The notes under the pieces: model-generated
Told to the model about the DNA's origin: nothing
The model's input: only the letters and a program-made list of their open reading frames with translations
Database searches by the model: none
Translations under genes and position numbers: made by a program
From: Rotaria macrura
Taxonomy: Eukaryota > Rotifera > Eurotatoria > Philodinida > Philodinidae
Assembly (NCBI GenBank): GCA_900239685.1
Contig: OENT01000090.1
Span: forward strand, 62,001 to 126,000
Direction: 5' to 3'
DNA length: 64,000 bases
Shown here: piece by piece, positions 35,879 to 49,185 of the stretch
Numbering within the stretch: position 1 is the stretch's first letter
Layout: every line of letters starts with the position of its first letter

Positions 35879-37175
35879 ATGATGTCTCGTAGTCATTTTC
35901 GTGTAATCAATGAGTTAACATTATCTTTCGAAAATTGGTGACTACTATATGTCTTTCGTTTCAATTGAATTCAGGAAGTTGAATTCGTACATTTCGCACT
36001 CATTAGATTTAAAAGAAAAATGATTTCTCCTAATTTGACGATGAGAATAAATTCAGAAAATGTTTTCTTCTGCATACTAGCAACTTTTTCAATTACCGAC
36101 TGAGTGAGTTGCTAGAGTTGGGAACAGGTTGTCCTACATTGAAAAGAACAGTTGTGACTTATCTTAGTAAAGAAAGCCTGAGAATAAGTTAAGACTGTGT
36201 CTAAACAAAATCGTAACTTCTCTAATAAAAATAATCATCCAGATATTTATTGCTCATTTTGACAAAACAATTCATCATCAAATTTCTCGATAGACCAGTA
36301 TTTGCTGCTCCTCTGTCTAACAAGCATCCATTACAACAGTTTTATTTCAACCAGAAAGAACTTCTTAATTCACAAGATGAAGAAGGATGTAGTCTATTCT
36401 TCTGTGCAACATGGTGATTAACTGTAGAGTTTTTAAATAGTATTAATAGCATCAGAGTTTATATCAGCACCACCCACGTTAATTTTATGGAAAAAAAAAC
36501 ATTGATTTTGAGATGCCCTCAGGGTCTATTGAAATAACTGTCTATTCTGTTTGGCATTGATAAATGCGGTCTTCGTTAATTTTCTTCAGCAGATACAAAG
36601 AAAAATATGCATTGGTATAATTAAGTTTTAAACTTCACTGAAATATTGGATCCCAATTGTTTGCTTGTATACAAAAATATCTCGTTATTACTATGTATAA
36701 CAAATATACAAAGAACTCTTTTATTAGATTGACTCAAATCAGATAAATGGGATTCTCAAAATTAGACGAAATTATTTCTATTACAATGCAGCTGTTGTCA
36801 AAAACAACACGTACTCTTTGCTTTCATTGCTTTCGTTTGAATCCATCGATTATTTATTATAATAATATGATATATCAACGGCACTATATATTTATCTTGA
36901 AGATGACTGCTGATACAAACTACAGACATATGATACAGTATCACGTGAAAACCTACCACAAAGTTCGTTACACAGCTTAGAAGATTAAATTCGGGGAACT
37001 GTGTATCTATAATTGTTATAGTTTGTTTACTATAGAAGGAATACTTTATTTAGCATACATTAAACTATAGAAAAGATATTCTTCTCTAGATGATAATCTT
37101 GTACCACCAGGATGGTTTAATGTGTTGTTCACTGGAAAACGACGACATAGTACACGAAATTTTATCAAATATTAG
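35879..37175 (+). pseudogene. Possible small or decayed gene made of short coding-like islands
   Basis: Several short frames have protein-like composition and splice-like borders. They are 35879-35937 (MMSRSHFRVINELTLSFEN), about 36116-36187 (LGTGCPTLKRTVVTYLSKES), 36294-36388 (VFAAPLSNKHPLQQFYF) and 37090-37175 (VPPGWFNVLFTGKRRHSTRN, stop at 37173). The last two join in phase (GGAT|gtagtc to ctctag|AT) as EEGYDNLVPPGW. The earlier joins need a 37-bp intron or do not fit in phase, so the full model is not established. No family was recognised. Confidence 0.25.
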
Positions 37176-37647
37176 AATACATTTTACTTTAATGAAGCAT
37201 TTATATTTTATACAAGAACATTTAGAATTCAAATATCCCTGCGCGAATCTCACGGCAAGTTTTTCTTAAAAAGAGAACTCATCGTTATTTGCTATTGTTC
37301 TGTTTCATCAACATACTGAATGTTTTCTGAGATTCAACTAGCGCTTAAATGAAAAACGAATGCATTAATGAATCGATTTTCAAAGTTTTATACTTGGAAA
37401 AGCTGTTTCTTAATTTATTCCCACTACAACGTTTTCTTACGATGGAAATCTTCGTATGCTTTAAGGAGAAGATTGAAAAAATTCGCAAGACTTGGATTTT
37501 GTTATGGTAGTTTGGAGTATCCATTGTAACTCAAGCTATACAAGGAAAAGTGGAATCTTTTTTTATAATTTTAATTAGAAAAAAAAAGAATATTCTAGTT
37601 GTTTTCTCATAAATCATGTTAAAATTTCAATGTCGTTTGTTTCCATA

Positions 37648-37786
37648 ATGCGGACACTTTCTTCTCTCCCCCCCCCCTGATTCTGTTTTGCGGACATTCT
37701 CCATGCTGCGACTAGTTTTGTCTCTCCCCCGATGTTTCCACATTGCGGACATTTTTTTCCTCCAATTAAGAAAAAATGTCCGCAAT
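37648..37786. repeat. Cluster of TGCGGACA motifs with a perfect hairpin and a poly-C tract
   Basis: TGCGGACA occurs at about 37649, 37689 and 37744. The last copy forms a 16-bp stem (ATTGCGGACATTTTTT and its complement, 37742-37786) with a short loop. A C10 tract at 37668-37677 and a second C-run stand out in AT-rich DNA. This looks like remnant terminal repeats of a DNA element. The overlapping minus-strand frame 37614-37940 is probably not a gene. Confidence 0.5.
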
Positions 37787-40700
37787 CAAGAAGACACGAT
37801 TTTGAGGTATATTCCAGCTTCATCAACACTTTATTCAGTTGTGATTTCTTGATTGCACTTAAGAAATGTTGCTGAAGATGTTTTTGTCTGAATTTTTCTT
37901 GAATAAAGTATCGATGAAAAAAGAAAAATAATTTTGTCAATGAAAGTGGACCAAACCTTATTTTGATAACGAAAAATAATATTTCATTTTATAGGTAGAT
38001 TTTCCCACGATATAAATGTAGCTCAGCTAAAAAACTATAGGTTTTGTCTTTCTCGTTGTTAATTTTTAATTTAAATCATTGAATGAATTAATTTGAAGAG
38101 TTGATTAGTAGCGTCCTCAGCAAGGTAGTGATCTTTATACTCATCTCAGATTTAATTAGCCATTTATTAATGAAACGTTGTTTAAACTGACCATGTCGAC
38201 TTTTCATTTTCGAAATCGAAATAAATTTTGATTACCGATATTTTCCAAGCTCTCTAGCTGGCACGGACCAGAAAAACTATTTCTTCTCTAATATATATGA
38301 GTTATAACTAAAGAAACATAGATGTAGAGTTTCTCGAAAATTAATTGTGAGTTTTATGATACGATGAAACACAGTTACAAACATTCAATAAAAGAAAACA
38401 CGCGACGAAATGAACACCGCAAATTGAATGCGCAACGAATTGGCATAGTACCGATTGTACGTGGTTCAAAGAGAATAATGATGTTTGAATAGTAAAATAC
38501 AGTTTAATACAGATTTTCCTTTACCCAATGTTGAATCATGCTCACTTGTCTATTTCAAGTTTCGTATTAGTGAACTTCCGACGATGTGGTCAGAAACGTG
38601 TCACATTGTTCTGCAACACCATGGAATTTTTTATTTTTCCTAAACTTTTTTTATTCAAGTTGCTTAATTTTCATATTTCTTCCAATATATTTATGGGAAT
38701 AAAGTGTGCCATCGCTTTGAAAATGAATAACTTTTGTACAAAGCAATGTAATGAAACAGAACGCCGTGATGATCTTTCATGGCGAAGTCAACTTTTTCAC
38801 ACATGACTTTTATTTGTTTAAGTTGATCCAATAGAAAGATATTAATAGATACCATGCAATTTCATACGAATAACTTCATATCATCTGAATCATAACAATT
38901 CTTCAGCGAATGACATATCTCTTCTCTACATTGGCATTACTCACACATTAAATAAAATGGCAAAATTAATGCATACAATTGATATATTTGACCAATTCGT
39001 ATGAGATCTCTCACTCACTAATTTACTTTGAAGCAAATGAACCTAATGCAAAATAGTGAGTAATCCTTTTACGACGAAGATTCTACTCCTTGAAACTGAG
39101 AAAGCTTGTACCTATGCAACGTGAATCATAGGTTGTTAATCTATTCAAATAGTTTAACAGTATCACATTCACTATCGTCGGATGCTATGCAAGCGTGTCG
39201 TTTCATACAAATTTTTGTTTATCAGTGACATTCTGTATTTGCTCATTCTATTAAGCTAGAGTTCTTGCAGAAATTTCCTGAAGGAATGAGAAGTTAATAC
39301 GCTACCATAAGTGGCAAGCTTTAAGCATTATTTTACTATCTAACTCGCACATAAACTACTTCACACTTTCTATTACTTGTTCTTTGATTGCCTGTTTTAA
39401 TAAACATGTTGATGTAAAAAATTGAAAAACTTACTAGGGATATTTTATTTGCTAACAGCTTTAGTGAAGCAGTATGCATTATAAGTAGCACATTAAAATT
39501 CAAGTATGACTGATATAGCGATAAATTTGAAAAGCACTACAATGAATAATTATTCAGTTAATAACTAGTCATCAATTTATGGTACTTAGCTCTCTTGCAT
39601 ACAAAACTCGAACGATTCTCTAAAACTAATTAATTTCATATAAAATCTGCACAATCAACACATGACATTGAGCTGAATGTTTTTCAGATTTACTAAAAAG
39701 ATTGTTGACAATTTGTCGACTAGTTTTCTATTTTTCTTTGTTATTCTACTTTGTTTTTGTTAAAAACTCGAAAAAAGGTCCGATTTATATTAAATGAAAA
39801 CTTCGAACGACATTTCATTCTCAGATTGTTTCAATAACGCCATACTAAGTGAACAACTTGAAGTGATTAAACAATTCATTTGTATCAACAAAATTGTCAA
39901 CAGATAGAGGACGATAACATTCGACATTCCATTTAAAGTTTCAAATGTTTTGTGTATTATTTTCGACACACCAGCATAATTTTCAAATCAATCAAAAACT
40001 AATCAAAGAGACTTCTTCAAAGAAGAAAAATCAATAAACATTGAATCGAAATAAATATATGGTGCAGATGATTTCTTATAACTCTAATTATTGATTGAGT
40101 CCCTTCACTTTACTCATTACATGATTGTTCTTTCTAAGTAAAATTATGTTTTTTAATACGAAATTTCTTTTTCATTTTTACATCAAGTAATTTAACAAAC
40201 TGGAAAACGTGAAGTTGTTTTTGTTTATTGTTAAAGAACAAAAAACAACAATAGAAAACTGTCTAAAAGTTCTTTTTGTTACCAGCACATCCATTTTGGT
40301 GCACGATTTTGTAATTTAGACGCATAGAGAAAACAATCTAAATCAAAATTATTCAACCATTGTATTTTCCAATGGTTTTAAAATAAACTCACTTCGTTTG
40401 TTTTGTCTTGAATGTATTGAACTTCGTTTGAAAAATAGTAAATTGCTTAAATAATTCTGTGAAAATTCTGATAAGCTTATATAATATTAAAAAGTCAATA
40501 AACATACGCTACGACCAATCATATGATTTATGTTGCCGAATTGAATGTCATTAAATGTAACTGGTTTACTGTCATTGAATTGAATATGCGTAAGAATAAG
40601 GATAACAATAACAATGTTCATAATATTTTGATGCATGGTCTAATCTGGAAATGTATATTCGCTACTGATTTGTAGATCTTGTCTATTAAATGAAGTATAT

Positions 40701-42070
40701 ATATATATGTATGTATATCAATGCATATGCTATCATATAATTCATTAAACAATAAAGAGAAAGAGAGAATAAGAAAGATTACAACTTCTACCTCCAGTTC
40801 TTTTGCACCTCAGTGGAAAACAGTTTTCATATAATAAATTTTTTTAACTATCCTCAACATACCACTATCATATGTGTTCTGAGTTTCTCTTGCTGTTCGC
40901 TTGAAGATCAGTTTATTAGTAATGAAAGTAATGATGAAAACATTGGTTAGTCTTTTTTTGGATCCATAAAAAGGATTATATGCGTAAAAGCGAAAATCTT
41001 GTAGTCGAATTACATAGCTTAGAAAGTTACAGCCTTTTCTCATGAACTAACGCAATGATATTCAACACTCGTAATTCAAATCCAATTATGACTATCTAAC
41101 AGCTGTAATTCGAATATCAATTTTATCGTTCTTCTATCAATCCGGCACAATCACTGACGTATATTTGAAATGTGAATTCATCACTCGACATTGATTTTCG
41201 TAGTATATTTTTAGTCCCGAATGATGTGATCTTGATATAGGAAATCTTTCATTCCCTAAATTTCATCCATCATCTTAATTTTCAAGAAGTGTATAACTTG
41301 TGCTCATCCATATACGAACATAATTCACAGTAGTTGACACATATGTCAAAGTAAGGATGAACTATTAGGTGGGCTTTATTTGTCATTGCCTATGCTCATC
41401 ATTAAATCACTATCAAACACACTACGTCATCGATTCAGAGTTTTCACTTATTTTATGTTAATTAAATTTTTCATACAAGAAGATGCAGTAATAGTCCTCT
41501 GAAAAGAAACATATTAATATCTACCACTCTGTGCTATTCGTTGAGGCTTACTTTTACTCTTTGTAACAGAAAACACGAGATTTTGTTATAAGAACTTTGG
41601 GACCTTGCAGATCATAACTTCAATGAAGAATTAAAATTATTATTTTTACGAAACCTCCATTAATGCAGGTATAAACGAAGAGAATGAAGTTAATTTCGCC
41701 ATCGGTTAATTTTACAGTAGAATTGTCGGATATTTATATCGCTAACGGGAAGGAGTGAACGATTTCACTTTAAAGCACGAAAAATCGTGATTCAAGAGAC
41801 TATTTTACAAATTTATACAGGGATTTGCCAGGATCATGTTGAAGACTGTACCATATAGAAATTCATTATGCAAGTGATCGAATATATTGAGTACTATGAC
41901 CTATAAATATTTTACTTTCGAAAATAAAGTGTTGCCGAATCTTTTCCATGATTGAGAGAAAAATTGTTCGTAAAATGTGTAGATAATTAAATTGTCTGAT
42001 TGCAAAACCATGGATGTACTAGCCTGTTTTGTTGTCAGTGACCTTTAATTACTGAAAGACATCTAATCGA

Positions 42071-43375
42071 GTAAAGCCCCCGACACGTTAGAAGACCACC
42101 CCCCCCCCGTCCATATTAGAAGACCCACTGATAAAATCGATTTTTTTACAAATAATTTCTGGAGTTTATTGACTTTTTAGTATTTAAGTCCATAACTGTA
42201 TCGTAGATAAGTACAAACAATATTTTACTTCCTTTTTGAAAATTATGCTTCAGTTCGAAGTGAAAAAAGTCTTGCGAAATAATCAATTGGAAACAAGTGT
42301 TTTGTAAAGAATGCATCGCTTTCGAGAACACATATCATAGGATCTTTTTAGTGCTGTTTTGCAGCATGTAATGAAAGAATTCTTATGGCTCTCTATACAA
42401 AAACATCTCTCATGGTCTTGAATTATAATGGACTCAGTGCAGAACCGAGGGTGTAACGCTTGAAGAAATATTTGGAAAATAGTAGCATAATAGGTGAAAC
42501 TTCGTTGTGTAATAATTAAAAAGTCGAATTATCCGTGACTTCTAGAAATTCAGTTACAATTTCATCACTAACCTTTCTTTCATAATTGAAAAAAATGGGA
42601 ATTCATGTATATACGCTCGAGGTAGAAATGAATAAGAAAATCTTGCTTCGGCTATATCTTCGTTCGGACACACTTCCCTCAGATCAATTCAATCGAATAA
42701 CATTATTTGACAATTTGAGCTGGTTTTCATCTCTAATACACATCGGTTTTTGTAAGTACTTCTCATGAGACTCAGAACGCATTTCTATTCTCAATAAAAC
42801 CCAAAGGCATTTTTAATAAAGACCTGGAAGACAATAGAAAATGTGTATCCAACTACTCTTTTCGTATTAATTGTTTGTTCTTAATACAAACCTATTCATG
42901 GAAATTGACTGGAGACTAATAAATATGCTATTAGTATATAGATTTTCATGTGAACAGATTCAATCAATACTAGGCAAAAATCAACAAGAAAAATTAATTT
43001 AATTGAGTTTGACAAAACAAGTTAATTCTTTTTCTGAATTATATAATTATTGCGAAGCTAAAATTTGGTCAATGGTCGATCTCAGTTTTTAGAAAAAACG
43101 AAGCTAGTGGACATCTTATCGAGGTGTTCGAATACGCTGCCTTTAATATTCTAAAAATATTTATTATCAATCGTATACTCTCTTTATTCATAAGATAGCA
43201 TTTGTTGCTTTTTCATTATACACATGCCGAATAAGTAAAACAATCTTTTTCAAACGATTATATTGAACGAAAATGAATAGCAAAAAAGATTTGTTGGAAA
43301 GACTGCTGAAAAATATAAATTTTCTAGGGGACATAAGAGAAGACCCCGGGTCTTCTAATATGTCGGGGGCTTTAC
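42071..43375. mobile_element. Non-autonomous DNA transposon with about 27-bp TIRs
   Basis: The ends are GTAAAGCCCCCGACA + TTAGAAGACC at the left and the reverse complement at the right (ending GTCGGGGGCTTTAC), with about 2 mismatches. The TTAGAAGACC motif is repeated in subterminal position at both ends, next to a C10 tract on the left. The 1.3-kb interior has no transposase-like frame (42146-42331 and 42586-42768 are short and unrecognised). No clear target duplication was seen. Confidence 0.72.
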
Positions 43376-44421
43376 CTATTTTTCATTTTATATTCTATTT
43401 ACGTCAGACACTCGGCAGACTACGAAAAGGAAGTCATGTATGACTTGTGTATTTTGAATGGCTTGTTAATGCGATCCTTGTTTCCGAAATATAAGTCTAG
43501 AAAACATAGAATACAAAGGAAATATTAGTAGAGCATTATTTTCTTTTATTAGTGAGCGATCTGATATTTGTAGATCTCGATTGGATGAATAACAATAGTC
43601 ATAATGAGTTTTGTTTTTAAATCAATTTTCTATCTTTTGTCCGTCTAAACTATGCTTTCATTGGGCTTATTCCATTGATTAAGCGTCGAAAGCATTGCGA
43701 AGAAATGAAATATAATGAAATGTGATAGTCGCAAATAGCTTAAGATGTGATTATACCAAGTGTTACAAAGATTGAGAAATTTTCTGAGATTAGCGATCGT
43801 TTAAAATATTCGACACGGTAAAGATTTTTCTTCTATAAAAACATAACTGCTTTTCAGCAAGAAAAGGAATCACATGGTAATTAAAAGATTAGTTGTTTGA
43901 ATGTGATTAGCAACACACGTATGTTTTAGTGTGGGTAAACAGTACAGTGGAACTCAAGTTGTAAAAATTGGCTTGATGTCGAAATTTACAATGCATTCTT
44001 TTCGAATTTATTAGCAATCTGTTAAATAAACAGTGTTTAATAGTTAACGGTATACTGAAGGATAAAGATTGTTCTCATCACTCAGCTCTATCTGAATAAG
44101 AGAAATTTTTTTTAGTTTCTAATTGTTTCCGTTATATTTTAATCAAGAATTCTTTTTTCTGATAAAACTTGCATGCACAGTTAATTTTAAACATTCGTTT
44201 ACAATAATACATGAGATTCTTCTTCTTCATATACTATAAGGATAACGTCAGAGGAAAAGATTATGATTTTAATTGCTATCATTCCTATTACAGACATCAT
44301 GAGAAATGCGTCTAATATTATAGATGTAGCAAAGATAATTCTTATTTATTTCATATGTATTTTAAAGTTCGAATTTCATGGACATTGCTATGTAAAACAA
44401 AATGATAAGATGAGTTTTATT
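43376..44421. other. Intergenic, no gene recognised
   Basis: About 1 kb of AT-rich DNA between the TIR element and the 3' end of the minus-strand gene. The plus-strand frame at 44263-44580 is antisense to that gene. Confidence 0.5.
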
Positions 44422-44935
44422 TTATTTAGTTCGTGTGTAATAGCTATAATTAATAGCTGCATGTTTTTTAACTTGATTAATAATGTATTCAATGTTTATA
44501 GGATCCATTTTATTCACTTTTGCTTCTTTTGGACGAGAATCAGGTGTTCGTATGGGAGGCATTTCATCAATCCTAAATAAAAGATAATAGATGGAATACA
44601 CGGACTCTTACTTAATTTAATTACCGTCCACGGTAGGTCTTAAATGATAGTAACGGATCAGCCGTTTCTTTTCTGATTGAAATAGGTGGAAATAGTGCAC
44701 GACGTAGTGTATTTATATCAGTACAAACACCATTCGGTTGTAGTCGTTGTAGTTTTTCATAAATCTGACGACATTCAAGTTCGTCATTAGGTGTTAACGT
44801 CGTTTCAGATCGACGTATGTCTATGCGAATAGGTTCTACACAATCCGTTTGTCGTGCTGTTTTTTTATTTGATTTACGCTGTCGATGAGGTATATATGAT
44901 GAATTCATTGAAACTACATTACGTCGTGTTGTCAT
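44422..44935 (-). CDS. Small basic protein of unknown family
   Basis: Exons (minus strand) 44935-44625 and 44572-44422 give 153 aa. The 52-bp intron is phase 2 and the junction reads TYRGRIDEMPPIRTPD. The start is the ATG at 44935 (MTTRRNVVSMNSSYIPHRQR). A longer upstream frame from 45160 exists but its extra residues are not protein-like. The N-terminus is basic (RQRKSNKKTARQ). The middle has an amphipathic block (LECRQIYEKLQRLQPNGVC) and TLRRALFPPISIRK. The end is KKHAAINYSYYTRTK. No domain was recognised. Clean splicing and coding-like composition argue that it is real. Confidence 0.62.
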
Positions 44936-46857
44936 TATAGATGATGAAGAAGTAGTGTGGGTCAAGGCAATGTATATATGTATATATATATTTCTTATAC
45001 TTCGTATTCTTGAAATCGAATGTTGCATAAAGTAACTTTTTTTTTCTTTCAATTTCTTTCTCGATGGCAACATACACATCTCGACAAACTTGATGAGTTC
45101 TAATGCATGGAAAGAAAAAAACAATACATTTGTGTGTTGATGAAAAGCAAAACGTAACAATCCTTGATTTTAAAATTGATAAAAGACAATGATTGCGAAG
45201 AAAAAATACATTGATTGCCTATGTTCAACATTGAAATGTTTATTTTAAAATTTAGTATTCATGATGAACCTCAGCGGGAGTGCTGGTTGCTTTGATAGTT
45301 ATTAAAATTGTTCTTGAAACTAATGTATTCATGTGTATCATGCATTTTTTCCCATCATGTTAATTCGAGTAGATCAGTTCGTACAGAATTTAGTCGGGTG
45401 TAATATTTTAAGTGCACACAACACTCTTTTCTTGTAAGCAAAAGCAGAGCAAGTGGTGAGCAAAGTTGTTCGTTTTTTGACGCAATTTTTTTCTATTACT
45501 TCGTCATGGATATTAGAATATAATTATTAACAAAAAGTTCTTTTATTTAAATGATTTAGTAAATCATAACGACGTCTGTAAGATTTCAAAAATCTTTAGA
45601 CATAAGCATGTTAATTGAAAAGATAAATATCAATGATACTCTGAGAGAAGCATTTGACGAAATTTGAGTAATCTGAGTAATCTGATTTTTTTAAATTTCT
45701 TTTCTTGTGATTAGATGGAACTTGAGGAATGAACTTTAAAAATCCCGTTGTACCCTAATGTGAATAATATTTTTTGTTATGAAACCTTGGTAAATTAATT
45801 GAAGAAAACTCCGAAAGCTTTCAATTTTGAAATATGCTAAAAGGGTCTAGTCTTAATGGACTTGATTTCGATCAAAAATGCATGTTTGATTTCAGACATC
45901 AAAGTCTACATCATTTTTTAAAGAATATTCTTTTTAAATGATTAAAAACTGCCGTTTACAATCGATTCGTACACAAAAAGTATGAATATCAGAAAGAATT
46001 TAGAGATATTTCAATTGAAATCCATCAATCAAATCAAATCAAATAATCTATTCTTTCGTCAACTATTGATTTATAATTACACTAAGCCACTTTGATTTCC
46101 GAACACTTTTACTTGAGTTTCTCCTTCCGTTGAAATCTTTGACGAAAATTCCGTGTCATATTGACTGTTCGATTCGATATTCATGTTGTTGGTAATTGTG
46201 AATATGACGAATGGAACTGAATTCTATCAATTAAAACCTTCGAATACAATTCTTCTTTATACATGATACTTTGAATAAATCGACTTTCTAAATAATGACC
46301 TGCAGTAGTCTGACATTTCTAAAACTCGATGATATTTTGCCAGGTGTATTTTTATTACTGGTAAATTGACCTAGCTATGACTTGTTTGACTTACTTTAAC
46401 GACAAAAAATGTAGGCGAGTATTTAAAAAACAAAAATTTCAGAGGCAACTCAATGAGCTCTCTTGGAATAAAATAAATAGTAAACACTTTAACAAATTAC
46501 TATTCCAATGTCATTTTGCATGAGCGAAACAAATGTGAATCAACGATTTCTTGACTAATCGAATCACCGATATTTTATTAATTTTCAATCATTTAGAATT
46601 CAAATTCCAGCATAATAACGTACTTCTGAAAATGTAAAGCACATTCAGCTCATTTATGAACTCAACTATTGATATCTTGTGAATATGATCGAGTGTGTAC
46701 TAGTGATGAATACAAGACTTGGACGATTCATTCACCTTGTTTTCGATAATCGATCAAAAACAAAACATTCAATCTCTTTTTACAGTAAAATCTAATATAC
46801 ATGTATTTATTTTTCTCATTTCTTTCGTCAAATAGTATAATAAAGGTAAAGCAAAGT
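44936..46857. other. Intergenic between two minus-strand genes
   Basis: About 1.9 kb of AT-rich DNA with no supported gene. It holds the 5' flank of the small basic gene and the 3' flank of the coiled-coil gene. Confidence 0.5.
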
Positions 46858-49185
46858 TTATGGTTTCACAAGAGCAGTTGGTATCTTGAGTGTACTTCTA
46901 TATATTGGATGTTCAGCGAATGCGTTCGATAGATCTGTACGTAAGTCCAGTATTAATTGCTTCAATTCTCGATGCTCATATTCTACACGAGCTAAACGAC
47001 CCTTTAATTCTGCCATATTCATATGTTCACCTGATGATTCATTTGTTTTACGTGCTTGTTCAGCACGGGCACGTTGAGCTTCTTCTGCAAGACGACGATT
47101 GTACACACTGAATGGACCTAAATTCATTAGAAAATGGTGATATTTATCAAAAATATGTTTAACCTTTTTTGAACAGCTAGTTTTTGTTCACAAATTGTAT
47201 CACGTTCGCGTATCACTTGATTAATTGATTCAAGGCGAGCTTTTTCACTTTGAAGTTGAGCTTCTTGTAAAGCTTCCTATGTAGATGCATAGAAGAGAGT
47301 AGAAAAGTAAGCTGTTTTCATTCTCTTATCACTTGAAGTTTTCGTTGAGCCATTTCTTTTTCAAGTTTAAGTTCTTCATCATAACGATGACTCATATGTT
47401 TTTCCACTTCATGAACCTTATCCTGTGGGAAAAAAAACTAACCATGTTAAATATTGGAAAGTTGATTTCAAAATACAGAAGCTATGTTGCCAATGAGGTT
47501 ATGTAACTTCGACAGTGTATAAAATAAAGCAAAACAACAATATCAGTGGAGCTTAATAATCAAAATTTCAGAATGATCTTCTTTCAATCTAAGAAAAGAA
47601 ATCCTGAAATTGATTAAGGCAATAGCTTGTATCATTCACAAATCTATCTTGTTCTTCGTTATTATCAATGATAAAAGCTTGTATCGATAAATGCCTTTGA
47701 GTTTGTTAGAACGTCAAAACTTATTTTGGATCGAAGAAAGGCAAAAAACAAAACACAGCAGTAAGTATTACTTTAGCCTAGAAGAAAAATAATCAATCAC
47801 AGCCAAAACTCGAATGGCAAACGTCATACAAACACAAAAACTTTTATGAATGAAAGAATAGTCTTAAATAAATCTAAGAATCGCTTTGAGAATGTTACTT
47901 GAATCAAAGAGAAAGAAACATCGATCAGTCGATAATGAAAAAACAGTACTTATGCGAGAGTGAGAGACAGAGAAATAATAAATCATTCGAATTGAAAGCA
48001 TGCCGTACTTGTGTAAATCTATTTTCGTCTTTAATTTATTGTTTCTCAATAGCACCAATGATTGTCTATAATTTATTTATATAGCGATCCTTTCGAAAAA
48101 AACAACGAGAAATTACTACGGCTTCTTGGGCAAACCTTGAGATTTTATTTTTAATTATTTTGGCTCTAAAAAAATTGTTTTGACATTTTCTTCTAAATAT
48201 TGTTGCTTGTTTTCTAAATTAGTTAAGTTTGTCAGCGTGAAACAATGGTAAACATCGTTTCCAACGATAAAGAGTGGGAAAAAAGTTGAATCATTACCGA
48301 GAAAACTAAACTATCCTTATTTTTTTTCTACCTCATTAAGTTTATATCTGATTCCTATTAATTAAAATTTGCCTGATATCATTTTTCTGTTATGTATTTT
48401 GTTAGAGCCTCTTCAATGATTTCAAATCTAATGATTACGATATAATACTTATAAAAGTATTGATTTGCCCATCAAAACCTATGACTTCTTTCGTTTACTT
48501 TACCTATTATAATGTAAATAATGTTAAAGATTATTGAACTACTTTCAAACAAAAAGAGAACATGTTGCGACTTCTGCTTTGATTGAATGTGTGTCAAAGT
48601 TACCTTACATAATCCATGAGCAACACTTTATATAGCATTTTAATATAAAGCGAAAGAAGAAGAAATGATCAAAGCATTGAGCCTAGCCAAAGACTTACCT
48701 TATGTTCATGAACATAGGCCTGTATGAAATTTATTAGTTATCTTTTTTTTAGAAATAATTCAATATGAAGATATCAACAACGAATGTTGAAGGACGAACA
48801 AAAAAAAGAGCTCACCTACTTGAACGAGTTGGGCATATTCATTGTTAAGTGTGGTTCGAAGGTGTTCAAGATGTTGTGTAGCTTGAATTTTTTCAGTTGA
48901 TGTTGACGAAAAGTCACGGCGTTGATTCAAAGCCAATTTAATTTCACGTTCACTTTTAGCTAATTGTTGTTCAAAACGACGTTGAGCACGATCAACTGTG
49001 TGTCGATGTAATGCACTAACTGCTCCTAATGGAATAAAGGAACATGACAAAATATGGAGCATGCAAGAGTTTCTGTTTTTCATTTTCTTTTGTTTCTTAC
49101 TAGTAACTTTATCTTGATTATCAGAACACGATGATGAACGACGAAAGGTTAAATTGTGAATTGATGATCGTGCTCGTTCAGCCAT
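46858..49185 (-). CDS. Coiled-coil protein of unknown family, with a 21-nt microexon
   Basis: Exons (minus strand) 49185-49101, 49025-48820, 48719-48699, 47422-47333, 47276-47164 and 47107-46858 give 254 aa with matching phases. The 21-nt microexon (AYVHEHK) sits between good splice sites. Nearly the whole protein is charged helix with heptad-like spacing: RAQRRFEQQLAKSEREIKLA, EKHMSHRYDEELKLEKEMAQ, NRRLAEEAQRARAEQARK and LARVEYEHRELKQLILDLRT. The N-terminus is Ser/Arg-rich (MAERARSSIHNLTFRRSSS) and the C-terminus ends IPTALVKP. Cytoskeletal or ciliary coiled-coil proteins look like this, but no family was recognised. The last exon uses the acceptor CATTCAG at 47108-47114, because the earlier AG would break the frame. 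The 1276-bp intron 47423-48698 could hide further exons. Confidence 0.68.

Larger units (their letters stand above)
34926..42070. other. Long gene-poor intergenic region
   Basis: About 7.1 kb without a well-supported gene. It holds the coding-like islands at 35879-37175, the TGTCCGCA repeat cluster at 37648-37786 and a short TA-rich microsatellite near 40700. No tRNA or rRNA signature was seen. Confidence 0.5.

Noticed and set aside
37614..37940. Minus-strand frame with CPQC-like cysteine pair, suggesting a zinc ribbon
   Set aside because: The Cys-containing part is produced by the repeated TGTCCGCA motif; only a repeat artefact is supported.
44263..44580. 105-codon plus-strand frame
   Set aside because: Antisense to the second exon of the small minus-strand gene and not protein-like at its start.
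46886..47111. Plus-strand frames opposite the last exon of the coiled-coil gene
   Set aside because: Shadows of the minus-strand coding exon, which joins upstream exons in phase.
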